A stretch of DNA of 64,000 nucleotides, from assembly GCF_001077535.1 (NCBI RefSeq), contig NZ_CP011968.1, positions 620,001 through 684,000 of the forward strand. The letters are read 5' to 3'. Below, piece after piece: positions 9,178 through 18,303 of this stretch (positions are counted from its first letter, which is position 1; the number at the start of each line of letters is the position of its first letter). Under the pieces are notes generated by a model. That model was given only the letters and a program-made list of their open reading frames with translations. It was not told where the DNA came from and ran no database searches. Source of the stretch: Clostridioides difficile ATCC 9689 = DSM 1296 (GTDB lineage: Bacteria; Bacillota; Clostridia; Peptostreptococcales; Peptostreptococcaceae). The position numbers and the translations under genes were made by a program.

Positions 9178-9924
9178 CTACAAAAATCTGTGAATATCTT
9201 TTGAATTATGTAGAGGATATAAATTTATTTTATTTACATAGATTAGATTTTGTTCTAATTTACTGCATTCAAATGGTTTTCCATGTCCAGGATAAATCAT
9301 TTTAGGTTTTGTATTGATGATTGTTTTCCAAGATTGAATAAATTCTAGTTTGCTTTCTGCAAATATGGTAATTTTGTGAGTACTTGGAAATCCATTCATT
9401 GCAGAATCTCCACAAAATAAAACACCTTCATCAATTAGTAGTGAAATTGAATCAGCAGTATGTCCTGGTGTATCTATAATTTTTCCATTTAGTTCTTTTT
9501 CAATTTCTTTACGATTCTTGTCAGACACAAGAATACACCTTTTTTCAAATTCTTGTTTAAGTGGAGAAAAACTATGCTCACCTTTTCCAAATAGTTTCAT
9601 AATTTGGCAAAAGAGAAAGGCAGTACGGCTGGTACAACCACCAATAAAAGAGTTTTGACCTTTATATAGAATTTCTAAAGCTTTATCATGCATAACAATC
9701 TTTGTATTAGGAGATTCGTCTAGAATCTGATTTAGAAAACCAACATGGTCATCATGAGCATGAGTTAGAAATATGTATCGAATATCTTTGATTTTTATGT
9801 TGAATTTAGAAATTCGTTTTTTGAAATGTTTAAAACCATTTTCATATCCAGTATCAATCAAGACAAAGCCATCTTGAATAGGGTACAACCATGTATTTAT
9901 AATTCGATTTCCTGCATTAAACAT
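9178..9924 (-). CDS. MBL-fold metallo-hydrolase
   Basis: The protein has 248 residues with the metallo-beta-lactamase signature THAHDDHVG, a downstream His in TPGHTADS, the bridging Asp in FCGDS and a final His in YPGHGKP. These are the complete set of zinc ligands. The start is supported by AAGGTGGTG. It looks like a glyoxalase II-like or general esterase member of the fold. It has its own leftward transcript between the AbgT operon and the amidohydrolase operon. No partner gene fixes the substrate, and I would not call it a beta-lactamase. Confidence 0.87.
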   Translation of the reverse strand: MFNAGNRIINTWLYPIQDGFVLIDTGYENGFKHFKKRISKFNIKIKDIRYIFLTHAHDDHVGFLNQILDESPNTKIVMHDKALEILYKGQNSFIGGCTSRTAFLFCQIMKLFGKGEHSFSPLKQEFEKRCILVSDKNRKEIEKELNGKIIDTPGHTADSISLLIDEGVLFCGDSAMNGFPSTHKITIFAESKLEFIQSWKTIINTKPKMIYPGHGKPFECSKLEQNLIYVNKINLYPLHNSKDIHRFL

Positions 9925-10077
9925 TTTTTCACCACCTTGAATTAGAATAGAAATTTATATTAATTAGAAAGAATATAGCATAGTTCTACTGATATTTCAA
10001 CGTAGCTCTAAAAGTTTTAAGGAGGATAATATATTTTAGTTTAATCTAAAAACTAAAAGAAAAGAAGTATACTGTTA

Positions 10078-10119
10078 CAAAAACAAAGAGTGGTATAACT
10101 TTTACAGTAGATACCACCC
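10078..10119 (-). terminator. Terminator of the amidohydrolase/DUF3100 operon
   Basis: Read leftward, GGGTGGTAT (10119-10111) pairs with ATACCACTC (10096-10088) and is followed by TTTGTTTTT. It lies directly after the amidohydrolase stop codon. Confidence 0.75.
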
Positions 10120-10135
10120 TATTATAAAAATAGAC

Positions 10136-11446
10136 TTATAAAGTTTTATCGTGTTTTTCTAAGAATGTTAGATATTCTTCTTTAGTCATAACTGGAGTAA
10201 AGGTATCTAATATATCTTTAGCATCCTTAGCATTATCAAAAAGAAGGTCTACAACTGTAAGTGCCATTGCTTTAGCAGGAATTATGTAAGCTAAATCTTC
10301 ATCAACTATTTCAAAATCTCTTGTATGAAGAGCTCCTTTTACACCACCAATCATAGGGTGAAGAGTAGGCATTATATGAGACACATCTCCAAAATCAAAA
10401 GAGCCTGTAAAATCTCCACCATCAATAACTTTTCCTTTTAGACCTAAATCTTCAAGATTGTTTTTAAATAAATTATCAAGACTTTTGTATCGTAATATTG
10501 GAAGATATCCAGGAATTTCAGTTATCTCAACATCAGCTCCAACTGCCATTCCACCAGCCATCAAAGCCTTATTTATTCTTTCATTAGCATCAATCATACC
10601 ATTTATAGTTCTAGCTCTAACATATGATTCCATATGAACATCAGCAGGAACAACATTTACTATATCTCCACCTTTTGTGATGATAGGGTGGAATCTAACT
10701 CTTTCAGACTCTTTAAAAGTTTCTCTAAGTGCATTCACGTTGTTTATAGCAAGCATTGCTGCATTTAAAGCATTTATTCCATCATGTGGAGCAGAACCAG
10801 CATGAGATTCTTTACCTATAAATTTAACCTTTTTTCCAACAAATCCATTACTCTCAGGACCAACTAGAGCCTTATCTTCTCCTAAATCAGAAGCATGAAA
10901 CATCATAGATATGTCTATATCATCAAAATAACCTCTTTTTATTAATTCTTGTTTTCCACCAAAATAAGTTATTTTTCCTTCTTTTTTTAATTGCTCTCTG
11001 TATTCCAACTCAATAAACTCTTCAGCAGGAGTAGCCATAAAAGATACTTTACCATCTAAATGTTCTAAAACGCCACTTTTTACTAAACCAACAGCAGCAC
11101 CTAACATTCCAGCTATCTGAATATTATGTCCACAAGTATGAGAAGCACCTATTTCATTAGCATCTTTATGTTCTTTACATGAGATACCATCCAATTCTCC
11201 AAGTATAGATATATGAGGACCTTTCTTGCTAGAATTTGCATCTGCTTTGCATCCTGTAACTGCTATATTTTTTTCTACAGATAAATTTAATTCTTGCTCA
11301 AAAAAGTTTGAAACAGCTTCTGTAGTTTTAAATTCTTTATATCCATATTCTGGATTTTTGTATATTCCTTGACCTATTTTTAATATTTTTTCTCTATTTT
11401 CATCTATAGTTTTTATTACTAGAGATTTTAATTGTTCTTTATTCAT
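10136..11446 (-). CDS. M20D-type amidohydrolase
   Basis: The 436-residue protein is a zinc amidohydrolase of the M20D group (AbgB, HipO and carboxypeptidase-like enzymes). The defining motif SHTCGHNIQIAG carries the metal-binding Cys and His. ATPAEEF supplies the catalytic glutamate pair and ESHAGSAPHDGINAL marks the lid domain. The start has AGGAGG nine bases ahead. It is the last gene of a leftward operon with two DUF3100-type membrane genes (12-base gap to the next). Import of an N-acyl or amide-linked amino acid and its hydrolysis is inferred. The specific substrate is not readable. Confidence 0.88.
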   Translation of the reverse strand: MNKEQLKSLVIKTIDENREKILKIGQGIYKNPEYGYKEFKTTEAVSNFFEQELNLSVEKNIAVTGCKADANSSKKGPHISILGELDGISCKEHKDANEIGASHTCGHNIQIAGMLGAAVGLVKSGVLEHLDGKVSFMATPAEEFIELEYREQLKKEGKITYFGGKQELIKRGYFDDIDISMMFHASDLGEDKALVGPESNGFVGKKVKFIGKESHAGSAPHDGINALNAAMLAINNVNALRETFKESERVRFHPIITKGGDIVNVVPADVHMESYVRARTINGMIDANERINKALMAGGMAVGADVEITEIPGYLPILRYKSLDNLFKNNLEDLGLKGKVIDGGDFTGSFDFGDVSHIMPTLHPMIGGVKGALHTRDFEIVDEDLAYIIPAKAMALTVVDLLFDNAKDAKDILDTFTPVMTKEEYLTFLEKHDKTL

Positions 11447-11458
11447 AATAAATTCCTC

Positions 11459-11929
11459 CTATATTTTACCTTGAATACTTAAAACTATATGAGCTATACT
11501 CGCACATGCAAAGAATATAGTTGTAAATACAATAAGTGAAATTATAACTATTTTCCATGACATTTCTTTTAAAGCTTCTATTTTGTTTCCAACAGAAATT
11601 CCTGCAAAAGCTAGTAGTGGAGTAGTTATAGCCATAAAGTTAATATTATTAGTGTTAGTTAAGAATACTTCAGATGTTGGACTATATGGCATACTAAGTA
11701 AAAGGCCGATTATAGTTGCAAATCCAAAAGCTGGAAAGATTGATTTAGGAAATAAATCTTTTATAATCATAGCTGCCATAGCAGCTAATATTAGCATCAC
11801 CATACCAGGAAGAGCTGTAACTATAGATGTACCAACGCTAATTCTTTGTCCTATAAGAATTATAACTCCAATAACAGACATAACCAATAATTGATATGAA
11901 CTTTTCTTTAAATTTAAATTAGCAAACAT
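11459..11929 (-). CDS. Small membrane protein partner of the DUF3100 protein
   Basis: The 156-residue protein has four to five hydrophobic helices and starts MFANLNLKKS. It follows the larger DUF3100-type gene after a 3-base gap. Its ribosome binding site (AAGGAGAG) lies inside the end of that gene, so the two are probably translationally coupled and made in equal amounts. Length and topology suggest the smaller half of a split carrier. I know no experimental function for this family. Confidence 0.65.
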   Translation of the reverse strand: MFANLNLKKSSYQLLVMSVIGVIILIGQRISVGTSIVTALPGMVMLILAAMAAMIIKDLFPKSIFPAFGFATIIGLLLSMPYSPTSEVFLTNTNNINFMAITTPLLAFAGISVGNKIEALKEMSWKIVIISLIVFTTIFFACASIAHIVLSIQGKI

Positions 11930-11932
11930 TTA

Positions 11933-12784
11933 TTAGCACTCTCCTTCTGTAGATTTAATTTCTTTAGTTTTTTTATTTCTCGAAAATTTTGGTTCTAAAA
12001 TCTTATACATAAAATTAGTAAATGGTAAGGACACAAAAACTAAGAATATAATTCCTGTTATACTAGACATCATATTGCTTGTTGCAGCATAGGCAAGTAT
12101 TGTATCTGCCATTTCAGGTGGTACCATGGTAGATAATGAACCAGCAGCTGCTGTCATCATACTTCCACTACCAACACCACAGGCCATTCCCAAAGCATAT
12201 GGGTGAAGACCACTATAAATAGATATTGAACCTAGTACACTAAAGTATATAGTACCAAGAACTGTTCCCATTAAATATGTACCAAGTACACCACTACCTT
12301 CTGGTGAGTTTATCCCATATTTTTCTGATATAACTCCTAAAGAAGGTTCACGACTTATACTTGCAGTAGCTCCAACAGCTTCTCTTTTCATTCCAAACAT
12401 TAATGCAAGAGGTAATGCAACGATTGGTGCAAGTATATGACCAAATTCTTGAGCGATAAACGCTGGTCCAGCTTGAATTATTTTGTCAATGTTTGGTCCA
12501 ACTGTAGTACCATATTTTATACCAAGCATTACTAGTGCAATTCCAACAACTTCACCAGCAATATTTATTTCTTTTTCTCCAACCACTTTTTTAAGCGCTT
12601 TAATTTTTTTACCTAATAAATCTGGTGTTATTATAAGTCCAATTATAACTGCATAAAGCATAGGGAACAGTACTATAGAGGCTTTTCCAATAGCTATAGT
12701 TCTTTGCCCTATAAATTCACATATTACTACCAAGATTAAGCAAGTTAAAAATACTTGAATAAAATGTTTTTTATTAATTTCCAT
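11933..12784 (-). CDS. DUF3100-type integral membrane protein
   Basis: The 283-residue polytopic protein has about eight to nine hydrophobic segments. It contains glycine- and serine-rich loops GATASISREPSLG, YALGMACGVGSGSMM and AYAATSNMMSS that look like carrier substrate or ion sites. I recognise the DUF3100 family, often next to M20 amidohydrolases in Clostridia. GAGGAGG precedes the start. It heads a three-gene leftward operon with its small partner and the amidohydrolase, so a transporter role is the best inference. A pair of GAAAACGTAT elements lies in the promoter region. Confidence 0.75.
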   Translation of the reverse strand: MEINKKHFIQVFLTCLILVVICEFIGQRTIAIGKASIVLFPMLYAVIIGLIITPDLLGKKIKALKKVVGEKEINIAGEVVGIALVMLGIKYGTTVGPNIDKIIQAGPAFIAQEFGHILAPIVALPLALMFGMKREAVGATASISREPSLGVISEKYGINSPEGSGVLGTYLMGTVLGTIYFSVLGSISIYSGLHPYALGMACGVGSGSMMTAAAGSLSTMVPPEMADTILAYAATSNMMSSITGIIFLVFVSLPFTNFMYKILEPKFSRNKKTKEIKSTEGEC

Positions 12785-12827
12785 GATTTCCTCCTCAAAA
12801 GAATAAATATTTTACTTATCTGAAATG

Positions 12828-12863
12828 AGAAAATACGTTTTCTTAAGTATAATACGTTTTCCT
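12828..12863 (-). promoter_or_regulatory. Direct repeat of GAAAACGTATT in the DUF3100 operon promoter
   Basis: On the minus strand GGAAAACGTATTAT and AGAAAACGTATTTTC occur 19-20 bases apart, with TATACTTAAG between them. The downstream copy is also a gapped dyad (AGAAAA-N4-TTTTCT). The wording is close to the C. difficile CcpA site as I remember it (RRGAAAANGTTTTCWW), but the fit is imperfect. Confidence 0.4.
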
Positions 12864-13255
12864 AAATAAAATGAAAAAACTATTTCAAATAAGTTTCAGA
12901 AATGTCAATAACATGTCCTTAATTAAGGATAAAACAAAAATTTAACATTGTCAACGAAAAATATCTAAAATATTACATATTTTGAATATATTGTAATATA
13001 GCTTTATTATGAAAAAATTGTTTAAATATTGTAGGAATAATAGCTAAAAAGCTTTAAAATTAGTAATATAAAATTGAAAAATAATAATATAGAATTGAGA
13101 AATAGTAAATTGAAATTTTAAAATAAATGAGTGGAAGTAGCTTAGTAAAGTATGGAAATGAATATTACAATAAAAAATAAATAATATGTAAAGACTTTAA
13201 ATTAATTTTAAGTATTAAGTACAAATACTAATTTTTGATATAGAAATTGAATAAA

Positions 13256-13625
13256 GTAAATGATAATAATCAAATGAATTAAGATGATAATAAGTGAATT
13301 GATATAGAAATAAGTAAATTAAGTAAGACGATAACAAGTGAGATAATAATAAATGAATTGACATAGCAATAAGTAAATTAAGTAAGACGATAACAAATGA
13401 GATGATAATAAGTAAATTGATATAGAAATAAGTAAATTAAGTAAGATGATAACAAGTGAGGTAATAATAAGTGAATTGATATAGAAATAAGTAAGTTAAA
13501 TAAGATGATAATAAGTGGAATTGATATAGCAATAAGTAAATTAAGTAAGACGATAACAAATGAGATGATAATAAGTAAATTGATATAGTAATAAATAAAT
13601 TAAGATGATAATATCCAAAGTGAGA
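13256..13625. repeat. Intergenic tandem repeat, period about 59 bp
   Basis: Five to six copies of a unit containing AAGTAAATTAAGTAAGACGATAACAA are visible, with repeats of AAGTAAGACG 59 bases apart (13321, 13380). The rest of the 12785-13753 gap is AT-rich with the promoter elements noted above and no gene. Confidence 0.85.
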
Positions 13626-13753
13626 AAGATAATAGAAAGTAAATAAAATCATGTAAGAATAATTTAGATAAGATTCTAAGATTTTGTTTATTTAAAAATT
13701 AGTATGATTAATTTAGATTAAATAAATTTAATAATTTTAGTAGGTGGTAATGA

Positions 13754-14665
13754 ATGAAAATAAATAGATTAACAGAAATAATAGTAATTCTATTAAATAA
13801 AAAATTAGTAACAGCTAAAGAGTTGGCAGATAGGTTTGAAGTTTCTACAAGAACCATATATAGAGATATAGAAACTCTGTCTATGTCGGGAGTACCAGTA
13901 TATATGACGAAAGGCAAAGGAGGAGGGATATCTTTAATAGAAGAATATTCTATAGACAAGGCTATATTGTCAAAAAAAGATAAAGAGAGTTTAATAGTTG
14001 CACTGAAAACATTACAGGCGACTAAGTATCCAGAAATAAATTCAGTAGTAAATAAAATTGGCTCAATATTTGGAGAGCAGAATTTTTCAAACTGGATTGA
14101 AATAGACTTTACTGAATGGGGAAGTAATTTTAATGAAGATGATAAATTTACAAAAATAAAAGAAGCTATTTTAAGGCGTAATACTATAAATTTTAATTAT
14201 GTAAATAGTTTGTCAAGCCAGACAAACAGAACTGTCGAACCACTGAAGCTTATGTATAAGAGTAAGACTTGGTACTTGTATGGATTTTGTAAACTAAAAG
14301 ATGATTTTAGGATATTTAGAATTAGTAGGATAAGGAATTTATCTATAAAGGATGAAGTGTTTTCAAGAAAGATAATAGAAGAAGTATGTTTGAATGATTC
14401 TAAAGTAATTAAGGAAAATACTATAACGTTGAAATTGAGGTTTAAAGAAAAGATGCTTTTTAGAGTATTTGATGATTTTAATAAGGATTTAATAACTAAA
14501 AATGAAGATGATACATATGATGTAATTACAGAATTTCCTATTGGTGAATGGATTTATGGATATATTTTATCGTTTGGTGACAATGTTGAAGTACTTGAAC
14601 CTAAAGATGTTAGGGATAATGTAATAACTAGACTAAGGGAGTTGTCTAAAATTTATTCATTATAA
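13754..14665 (+). CDS. YafY-type transcriptional regulator (HTH plus WYL)
   Basis: The protein has 303 residues. The N-terminal HTH reads TAKELADRFEVSTRTIYRDI (about 20-39) and is followed by a wing with KGKGGGISL. A WYL-type ligand domain follows (about 135-215), with KTWYLYGFCKLKDDFRIFR and a conserved R-rich strand. The start has AGGTGGTAATG ahead of it. WYL regulators usually sense a small ligand or nucleic-acid derivative. The next gene downstream encodes a GyrI-like binding protein in the same direction, a pairing often seen in Clostridia. It may be autoregulated, but I see no clear operator. Confidence 0.9.
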   Translation: MKINRLTEIIVILLNKKLVTAKELADRFEVSTRTIYRDIETLSMSGVPVYMTKGKGGGISLIEEYSIDKAILSKKDKESLIVALKTLQATKYPEINSVVNKIGSIFGEQNFSNWIEIDFTEWGSNFNEDDKFTKIKEAILRRNTINFNYVNSLSSQTNRTVEPLKLMYKSKTWYLYGFCKLKDDFRIFRISRIRNLSIKDEVFSRKIIEEVCLNDSKVIKENTITLKLRFKEKMLFRVFDDFNKDLITKNEDDTYDVITEFPIGEWIYGYILSFGDNVEVLEPKDVRDNVITRLRELSKIYSL

Positions 14666-14839
14666 TATAATGCTAGATTAAAGATTTTATTAAATATATA
14701 ATATCTTGCATTTAGTATATAATATCTCACTGAGTTTAATTATATTAAAAATATGACATAAAGGTGTCGTATATTATAAATTATAATTGAATTAGTTCAA
14801 AATAAAATATATTAATAAAAACAAAGTGAGGTATAAAGT

Positions 14840-15337
14840 ATGAATTATGAAATAGTAGAGATAAATGAGAAAATAGTTATAGGAATATCGAAGGAGACTA
14901 CAAATAAAGATGGACAAGCGGTAAATGATATAGGTGAATTGTGGAAAAAATTTATGGGCAAAGGGATATATAATGCTATAAAGGGTAAAAAGAATGACAA
15001 GACAATAGGTCTATATACAGATTACCAGGGTGATTTTACAAGTCCGTATAGCTTTGTTGCATGTTGTGAAGTAAATAGTAATTCTGATAAAGAGAAGAAT
15101 TTAGAAGAATTAAACACTAATAATACTGTTGGAGAAAGTATTATTAGTAAAGTTATACCAGCAGGTAAGTATGCAAAGTTTGTTATAGTAGGAGGTCAAA
15201 AAGAAGTAGGAGATTTTTGGTTTGAGTTTTGGCAAATGGATTTTGATAGGACTTATATAAGTGATTTTGAAGAGTATCAATGTAATACTTTTGATACAAA
15301 GAAACAAGAAGTTCATATTTATATAGGAATAAAGTAG
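14840..15337 (+). CDS. GyrI-like effector-binding domain protein
   Basis: The 165-residue protein is a free-standing effector-binding domain of the GyrI/AraC-C-terminal type. It has the opening strand VEINEKIVIGISKET, an IGELWKKFMGKG helix and closing strands with FWFEFWQMDFDR. No DNA-binding part is present. It follows the WYL regulator by 174 bases and ends at a strong terminator. A role in binding a cationic or aromatic small molecule is inferred from the fold alone. Confidence 0.8.
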   Translation: MNYEIVEINEKIVIGISKETTNKDGQAVNDIGELWKKFMGKGIYNAIKGKKNDKTIGLYTDYQGDFTSPYSFVACCEVNSNSDKEKNLEELNTNNTVGESIISKVIPAGKYAKFVIVGGQKEVGDFWFEFWQMDFDRTYISDFEEYQCNTFDTKKQEVHIYIGIK

Positions 15338-15413
15338 ATTTGTTATTACTATATTGAATGAAGTATTGAGTATAGTACATTTATTATAGATAGTTTTATT
15401 ATTTATAACTATA

Positions 15414-15447
15414 AGCAGTAAATCTGTAAAAGATTTACTGCTTTTTT
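15414..15447 (+). terminator. Strong terminator after the GyrI-like gene
   Basis: A perfect 12-bp stem pairs AGCAGTAAATCT (15414-15425) with AGATTTACTGCT (15431-15442). The loop has 5 bases and is followed by TTTTTT. Confidence 0.9.
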
Positions 15448-16080
15448 AGTAATTAATAGTATCAGTATCACTTTGAATCTTCAGACATATTCTTCATTTA
15501 ATATTGTTTATTGATAAATGATACTTGTAAATATAATGATTTGTTATTTAGTTTAAAATATGAAAAAAAGTATTATAAACACATTAGAATACTTCTGGAT
15601 TTATGGGTATACAATTTGAAAAATATAAAAAATAATGTATAAAGCTAAATCTAATTTAATCGATAATACATATAGAGAAATATAATTAAGTAAATAAACA
15701 ACTATCTATTAGATATTGAGAAAGTCAAATCCTATATGAATCTACAGAAATGATTTTAATGAATCTGAAAATTTTTTTTATACAAACATAAAAAAGGTAT
15801 AAAGTTGTTTTATTATAATTTAATTACTTTTGATAACTTTTTATGTTTTATACAATTATATTTTTAATAACTCGTCAAAACGCCAAACATATATTACAAT
15901 AGATATATAAGTTTTTTTGTTGACAAATTATGTTAAGAGAATTAAGTATAATATGGCATAAATAATTACTTTTATTTATCAATGAAATGTATTTATTGTG
16001 TAGCGAAAAATAGTCAGATAGTATAGACAATAACTGAAGATAAAAGCGTTTATTGTTGTACATATGGAGGAGTTAGTTTT
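15448..16080 (+). other. Long upstream region of the chemotaxis cluster
   Basis: No gene is seen. An imperfect inverted repeat runs from about 15787 to 15847 (AAACATAAAAAAGG against AACTTTTTATGTTT). TTGACA at 15920-15925 and TATAATATGG at 15947 look like promoter elements, but the 21-base spacing is too wide for a standard sigma-A promoter. I could not recognise a sigma-D motility promoter or a c-di-GMP riboswitch. A good site, GGAGGAG, precedes cheY. Confidence 0.4.
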
Positions 16081-16443
16081 ATGGAAAATAAAATTTTGAT
16101 AGTAGATGATGCTATTTTTATGAGAATGATAATTAAAGAAGCTCTGAGTAAAAGTGGCTATAATAATTTAATAGAAGCAAATGATGGAGAAGAAGCGTGT
16201 AATATATTTAAATATGAAAAGCCTGATTTGATGTTGCTTGATATTACAATGCCAAAAAAAGATGGTTTAGAGGTGCTAAGAGAAATAAAAAAGTTGGATT
16301 CAAGTGCTAAGGTTGTAATGTGCTCTGCAATAGGACAAGAGAATATGATTGTAGAAGCCATAAAACTTGGAGCGTTAGATTTTATAGTGAAGCCCTTCAA
16401 AACAGAAACATTAGTTAAAGTTGTAAATAATGTTTTAAAATAA
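16081..16443 (+). CDS. cheY: Chemotaxis response regulator CheY
   Basis: The 120-residue protein is a stand-alone receiver domain with all key residues: Asp9/Asp10 in IVDDA, phospho-acceptor Asp54 in LLDITMP, Ser82 in CSAIG and Lys104 in VKPF. GGAGGAG lies upstream of the start. It is the first gene of a ten-gene rightward chemosensory cluster. As the only output-less receiver here, it is the expected phosphoryl target of CheA and the substrate of CheC. It probably acts on the flagellar switch encoded elsewhere. A role as a phosphate sink competing with the REC-GGDEF protein is also possible. Confidence 0.93.
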   Translation: MENKILIVDDAIFMRMIIKEALSKSGYNNLIEANDGEEACNIFKYEKPDLMLLDITMPKKDGLEVLREIKKLDSSAKVVMCSAIGQENMIVEAIKLGALDFIVKPFKTETLVKVVNNVLK

Positions 16444-16494
16444 AAGTGTAAATATACACTAATACAATGAAAAGTAAATAAATGCAATAATAAA

Positions 16495-16510
16495 GGGAGG
16501 GGTTTATATT
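16495..16510 (+). promoter_or_regulatory. cheC ribosome binding site and apparent AUU start codon
   Basis: GGGAGGGG at 16495-16502 is followed five bases later by ATT (16508) and then ATA (16511), with no ATG, GTG or TTG in the cheC frame until 16604. Conserved cheC residues are already encoded between 16514 and 16604, so initiation has to be at a non-standard codon. ATT gives MINYLELDDV. Confidence 0.6.
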
Positions 16511-17125
16511 ATAAATTATTTAGAACTTGATGATGTTCATATAGATGCTCTTAGAGAAATTGGTAATATAGGCTCTGGGAATGCAATTACTGCACTTGCA
16601 TCCATGATAAATAGCAATGTAGAAGTATTAATACCTATGGTCAAGATACTTGAATATAATGAAGCGACAAATTTGCTTGGTGGTCCAGAAAACAAAGTAG
16701 TATGTATTTTACTCGATATGAAAGGTGATATCAATGGAATGTTTATGTTTTTGTTGGATGAATCAATAACTCAACTTATGCTAAGTTCTCTTTTTAATAA
16801 AGAAGAAGCTTTTTTAGATGAGATTGAGGCAATTGAAATTTCAGCAATTAAGGAAATAGGAAATATTATGGCAAGTTCATATGTAAATGCTATTGCATCT
16901 ATGTTAAACATGACTATAAGTGTTTCAATTCCAGATATATGTATTGATATGGTTGGAGCTGTTCTAAATGTGCCTATGATAAGATTTTCAGATGTTGGTG
17001 ACAAAGTCTTATTTATAGAAAATAAATTTAAAATGAGTGATAATTATTTTACTAGTCACATTTTGATGATTCCAGAAATGAGCTCACTTAGAGAAATACT
17101 CGTGAGGTTGGGATTAGAAGTATGA
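16508..17125 (+). CDS. cheC: CheY-P phosphatase CheC
   Basis: With initiation at ATT 16508 the protein has 205 residues, the normal CheC length. Starting at the first ATG (16604) would delete the first phosphatase helix. Both halves of the pseudo-repeat keep the D/S-x3-E-x2-N signature: DALREIGN near the N-terminus and SAIKEIGN in the middle. Each is followed by a proline about 22 residues later. CheC dephosphorylates CheY-P and in the Bacillus/Thermotoga scheme binds CheD, closing an adaptation loop. Its stop codon overlaps the cheD start (ATGA), indicating coupled translation. Confidence 0.88.
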   Translation: MINYLELDDVHIDALREIGNIGSGNAITALASMINSNVEVLIPMVKILEYNEATNLLGGPENKVVCILLDMKGDINGMFMFLLDESITQLMLSSLFNKEEAFLDEIEAIEISAIKEIGNIMASSYVNAIASMLNMTISVSIPDICIDMVGAVLNVPMIRFSDVGDKVLFIENKFKMSDNYFTSHILMIPEMSSLREILVRLGLEV

Positions 17126-17607
17126 ATAGAGAGATAGTAGTGAACATTGCAGATATGAAGATAGCCTATAGACCAAATGTTTTAGTTACTTATGCACTTG
17201 GTTCTTGTGTAGGAGTATGTTTGATAGATAAAGTAGCTGGAATTGGTGGAATGTTACACGTTATGTTGCCATATAGTAAAGATGCTATTAACATTGAAAA
17301 TAAGTGTAAATTTGCTGACACAGGAATAAATGAGCTCATTAAATCTATGGAGAATATAGGTGCAAATAGAATATATATAAAAGCAAAAATTGCTGGAGGT
17401 GCTCAGATGTTTTTAGGAAGTAGCAATTCAGTAATTGCAAGTATAGGACATAGGAATGTTGAGGCAGTAAAAAAAACTCTTTTAGGATTAAATATTCCAA
17501 TATTAGCTGAGGACACAGGTATGAATTATGGTAGAACAATACGTTTTTACACTGAGACGGGTGAATTACTTGTAGATTCAATAAATAAAGGTAAGAAGAA
17601 ATTATAA
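17122..17607 (+). CDS. cheD: Chemoreceptor glutamine deamidase CheD
   Basis: The 161-residue protein carries the catalytic set Thr23, Cys29 and His46 (LVTYALGSCVGVCL and GMLHVMLP), matching the spacing of Thermotoga CheD. It also has the FADTGI and GGAQMF segments typical of the family. It deamidates glutamines on receptors and is inhibited or recruited by CheC. It overlaps cheC by four bases. Together with CheC and CheR/CheB it points to a Bacillus-type adaptation circuit and not the enterobacterial one. Confidence 0.93.
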   Translation: MNREIVVNIADMKIAYRPNVLVTYALGSCVGVCLIDKVAGIGGMLHVMLPYSKDAINIENKCKFADTGINELIKSMENIGANRIYIKAKIAGGAQMFLGSSNSVIASIGHRNVEAVKKTLLGLNIPILAEDTGMNYGRTIRFYTETGELLVDSINKGKKKL

Positions 17608-17649
17608 TATATATTTCATAGAAAGTGTATTTTAGGAGGGAGGTATTAA

Positions 17650-18168
17650 ATGAGATTTCCAGATGACCCATATTTAGATTATGGACTAATTGATGAAGGA
17701 ATTAAGTATCTAAAGTTTAAAGTAGATGAGCAAGATTTTGGGGTTGAACTTGAAAAGGTAATAGAAATTACTGGAAATCAAGAAATTATATTTATTCCAG
17801 AACTACCTACATATTCTAAAGGCATAATAAATCTAAGAGGAAAAATCATTCCGATAATAGATATGAGTTTGAGACTTAAAAAAGATGAATTAATGACTAC
17901 AAATTGCATGTATATAGTAGTAACTGAAATAAAGGACTTGGTAGTTGGATTTGTGGTTGATAGAGTTGATGATATAGTAAGCTTAGAAAAAAGTAAAATA
18001 TCACCTCCACCAAGAGTTACTATAGAATATTCGGATTATTTTGTAAGTGGAGTTGGAGAATTAGAAGGTAAAATAATTACTTTACTAGATTTAGAGAAAC
18101 TTTTGACAGATAAAGATGAAGTTTTAATAGATGAATTAATCAATGGGTTTGATTGCACTATCATGTAA
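17650..18168 (+). CDS. cheW: CheW coupling protein, first copy
   Basis: The 172-residue protein is a single CheW domain: LKFKVDEQDFGVELEKV, IPELPTYSKGIINLRGKI with the conserved receptor-contact segment, IDMSLRL, and VVGFVVDRVDDIV. An extra N-terminal tail of about 17 residues and a short C-terminal tail make it longer than the second copy at 23320. TAGGAGGGAGG precedes the start. It links the receptor to CheA. Two CheW copies flank the receptor-kinase pair, as in Wsp-type systems. Confidence 0.92.
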   Translation: MRFPDDPYLDYGLIDEGIKYLKFKVDEQDFGVELEKVIEITGNQEIIFIPELPTYSKGIINLRGKIIPIIDMSLRLKKDELMTTNCMYIVVTEIKDLVVGFVVDRVDDIVSLEKSKISPPPRVTIEYSDYFVSGVGELEGKIITLLDLEKLLTDKDEVLIDELINGFDCTIM

Positions 18169-18303
18169 TATAGGGATGTAGTTGGAGTGTTATTATAAAA
18201 AGATTGTGATGAGAACATTTAAGAATATAGTGGTATAATTATTAAGTATAAAAATTTTAAATCATTAAAATTTGAATATATTATGTTTAAGAGAGGTTTG
18301 TAT

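Noticed and set aside
13437-13652. Leftward Tyr/Leu-rich ORF in the 59-bp repeat
   Set aside because: It is low-complexity translation of tandem repeat DNA without an initiation signal.
15920-15952. Sigma-A promoter of the chemotaxis cluster
   Set aside because: TTGACA and TATAAT are both present but 21 bases apart, which is outside the normal 16-18 range, so I did not list it as a promoter.
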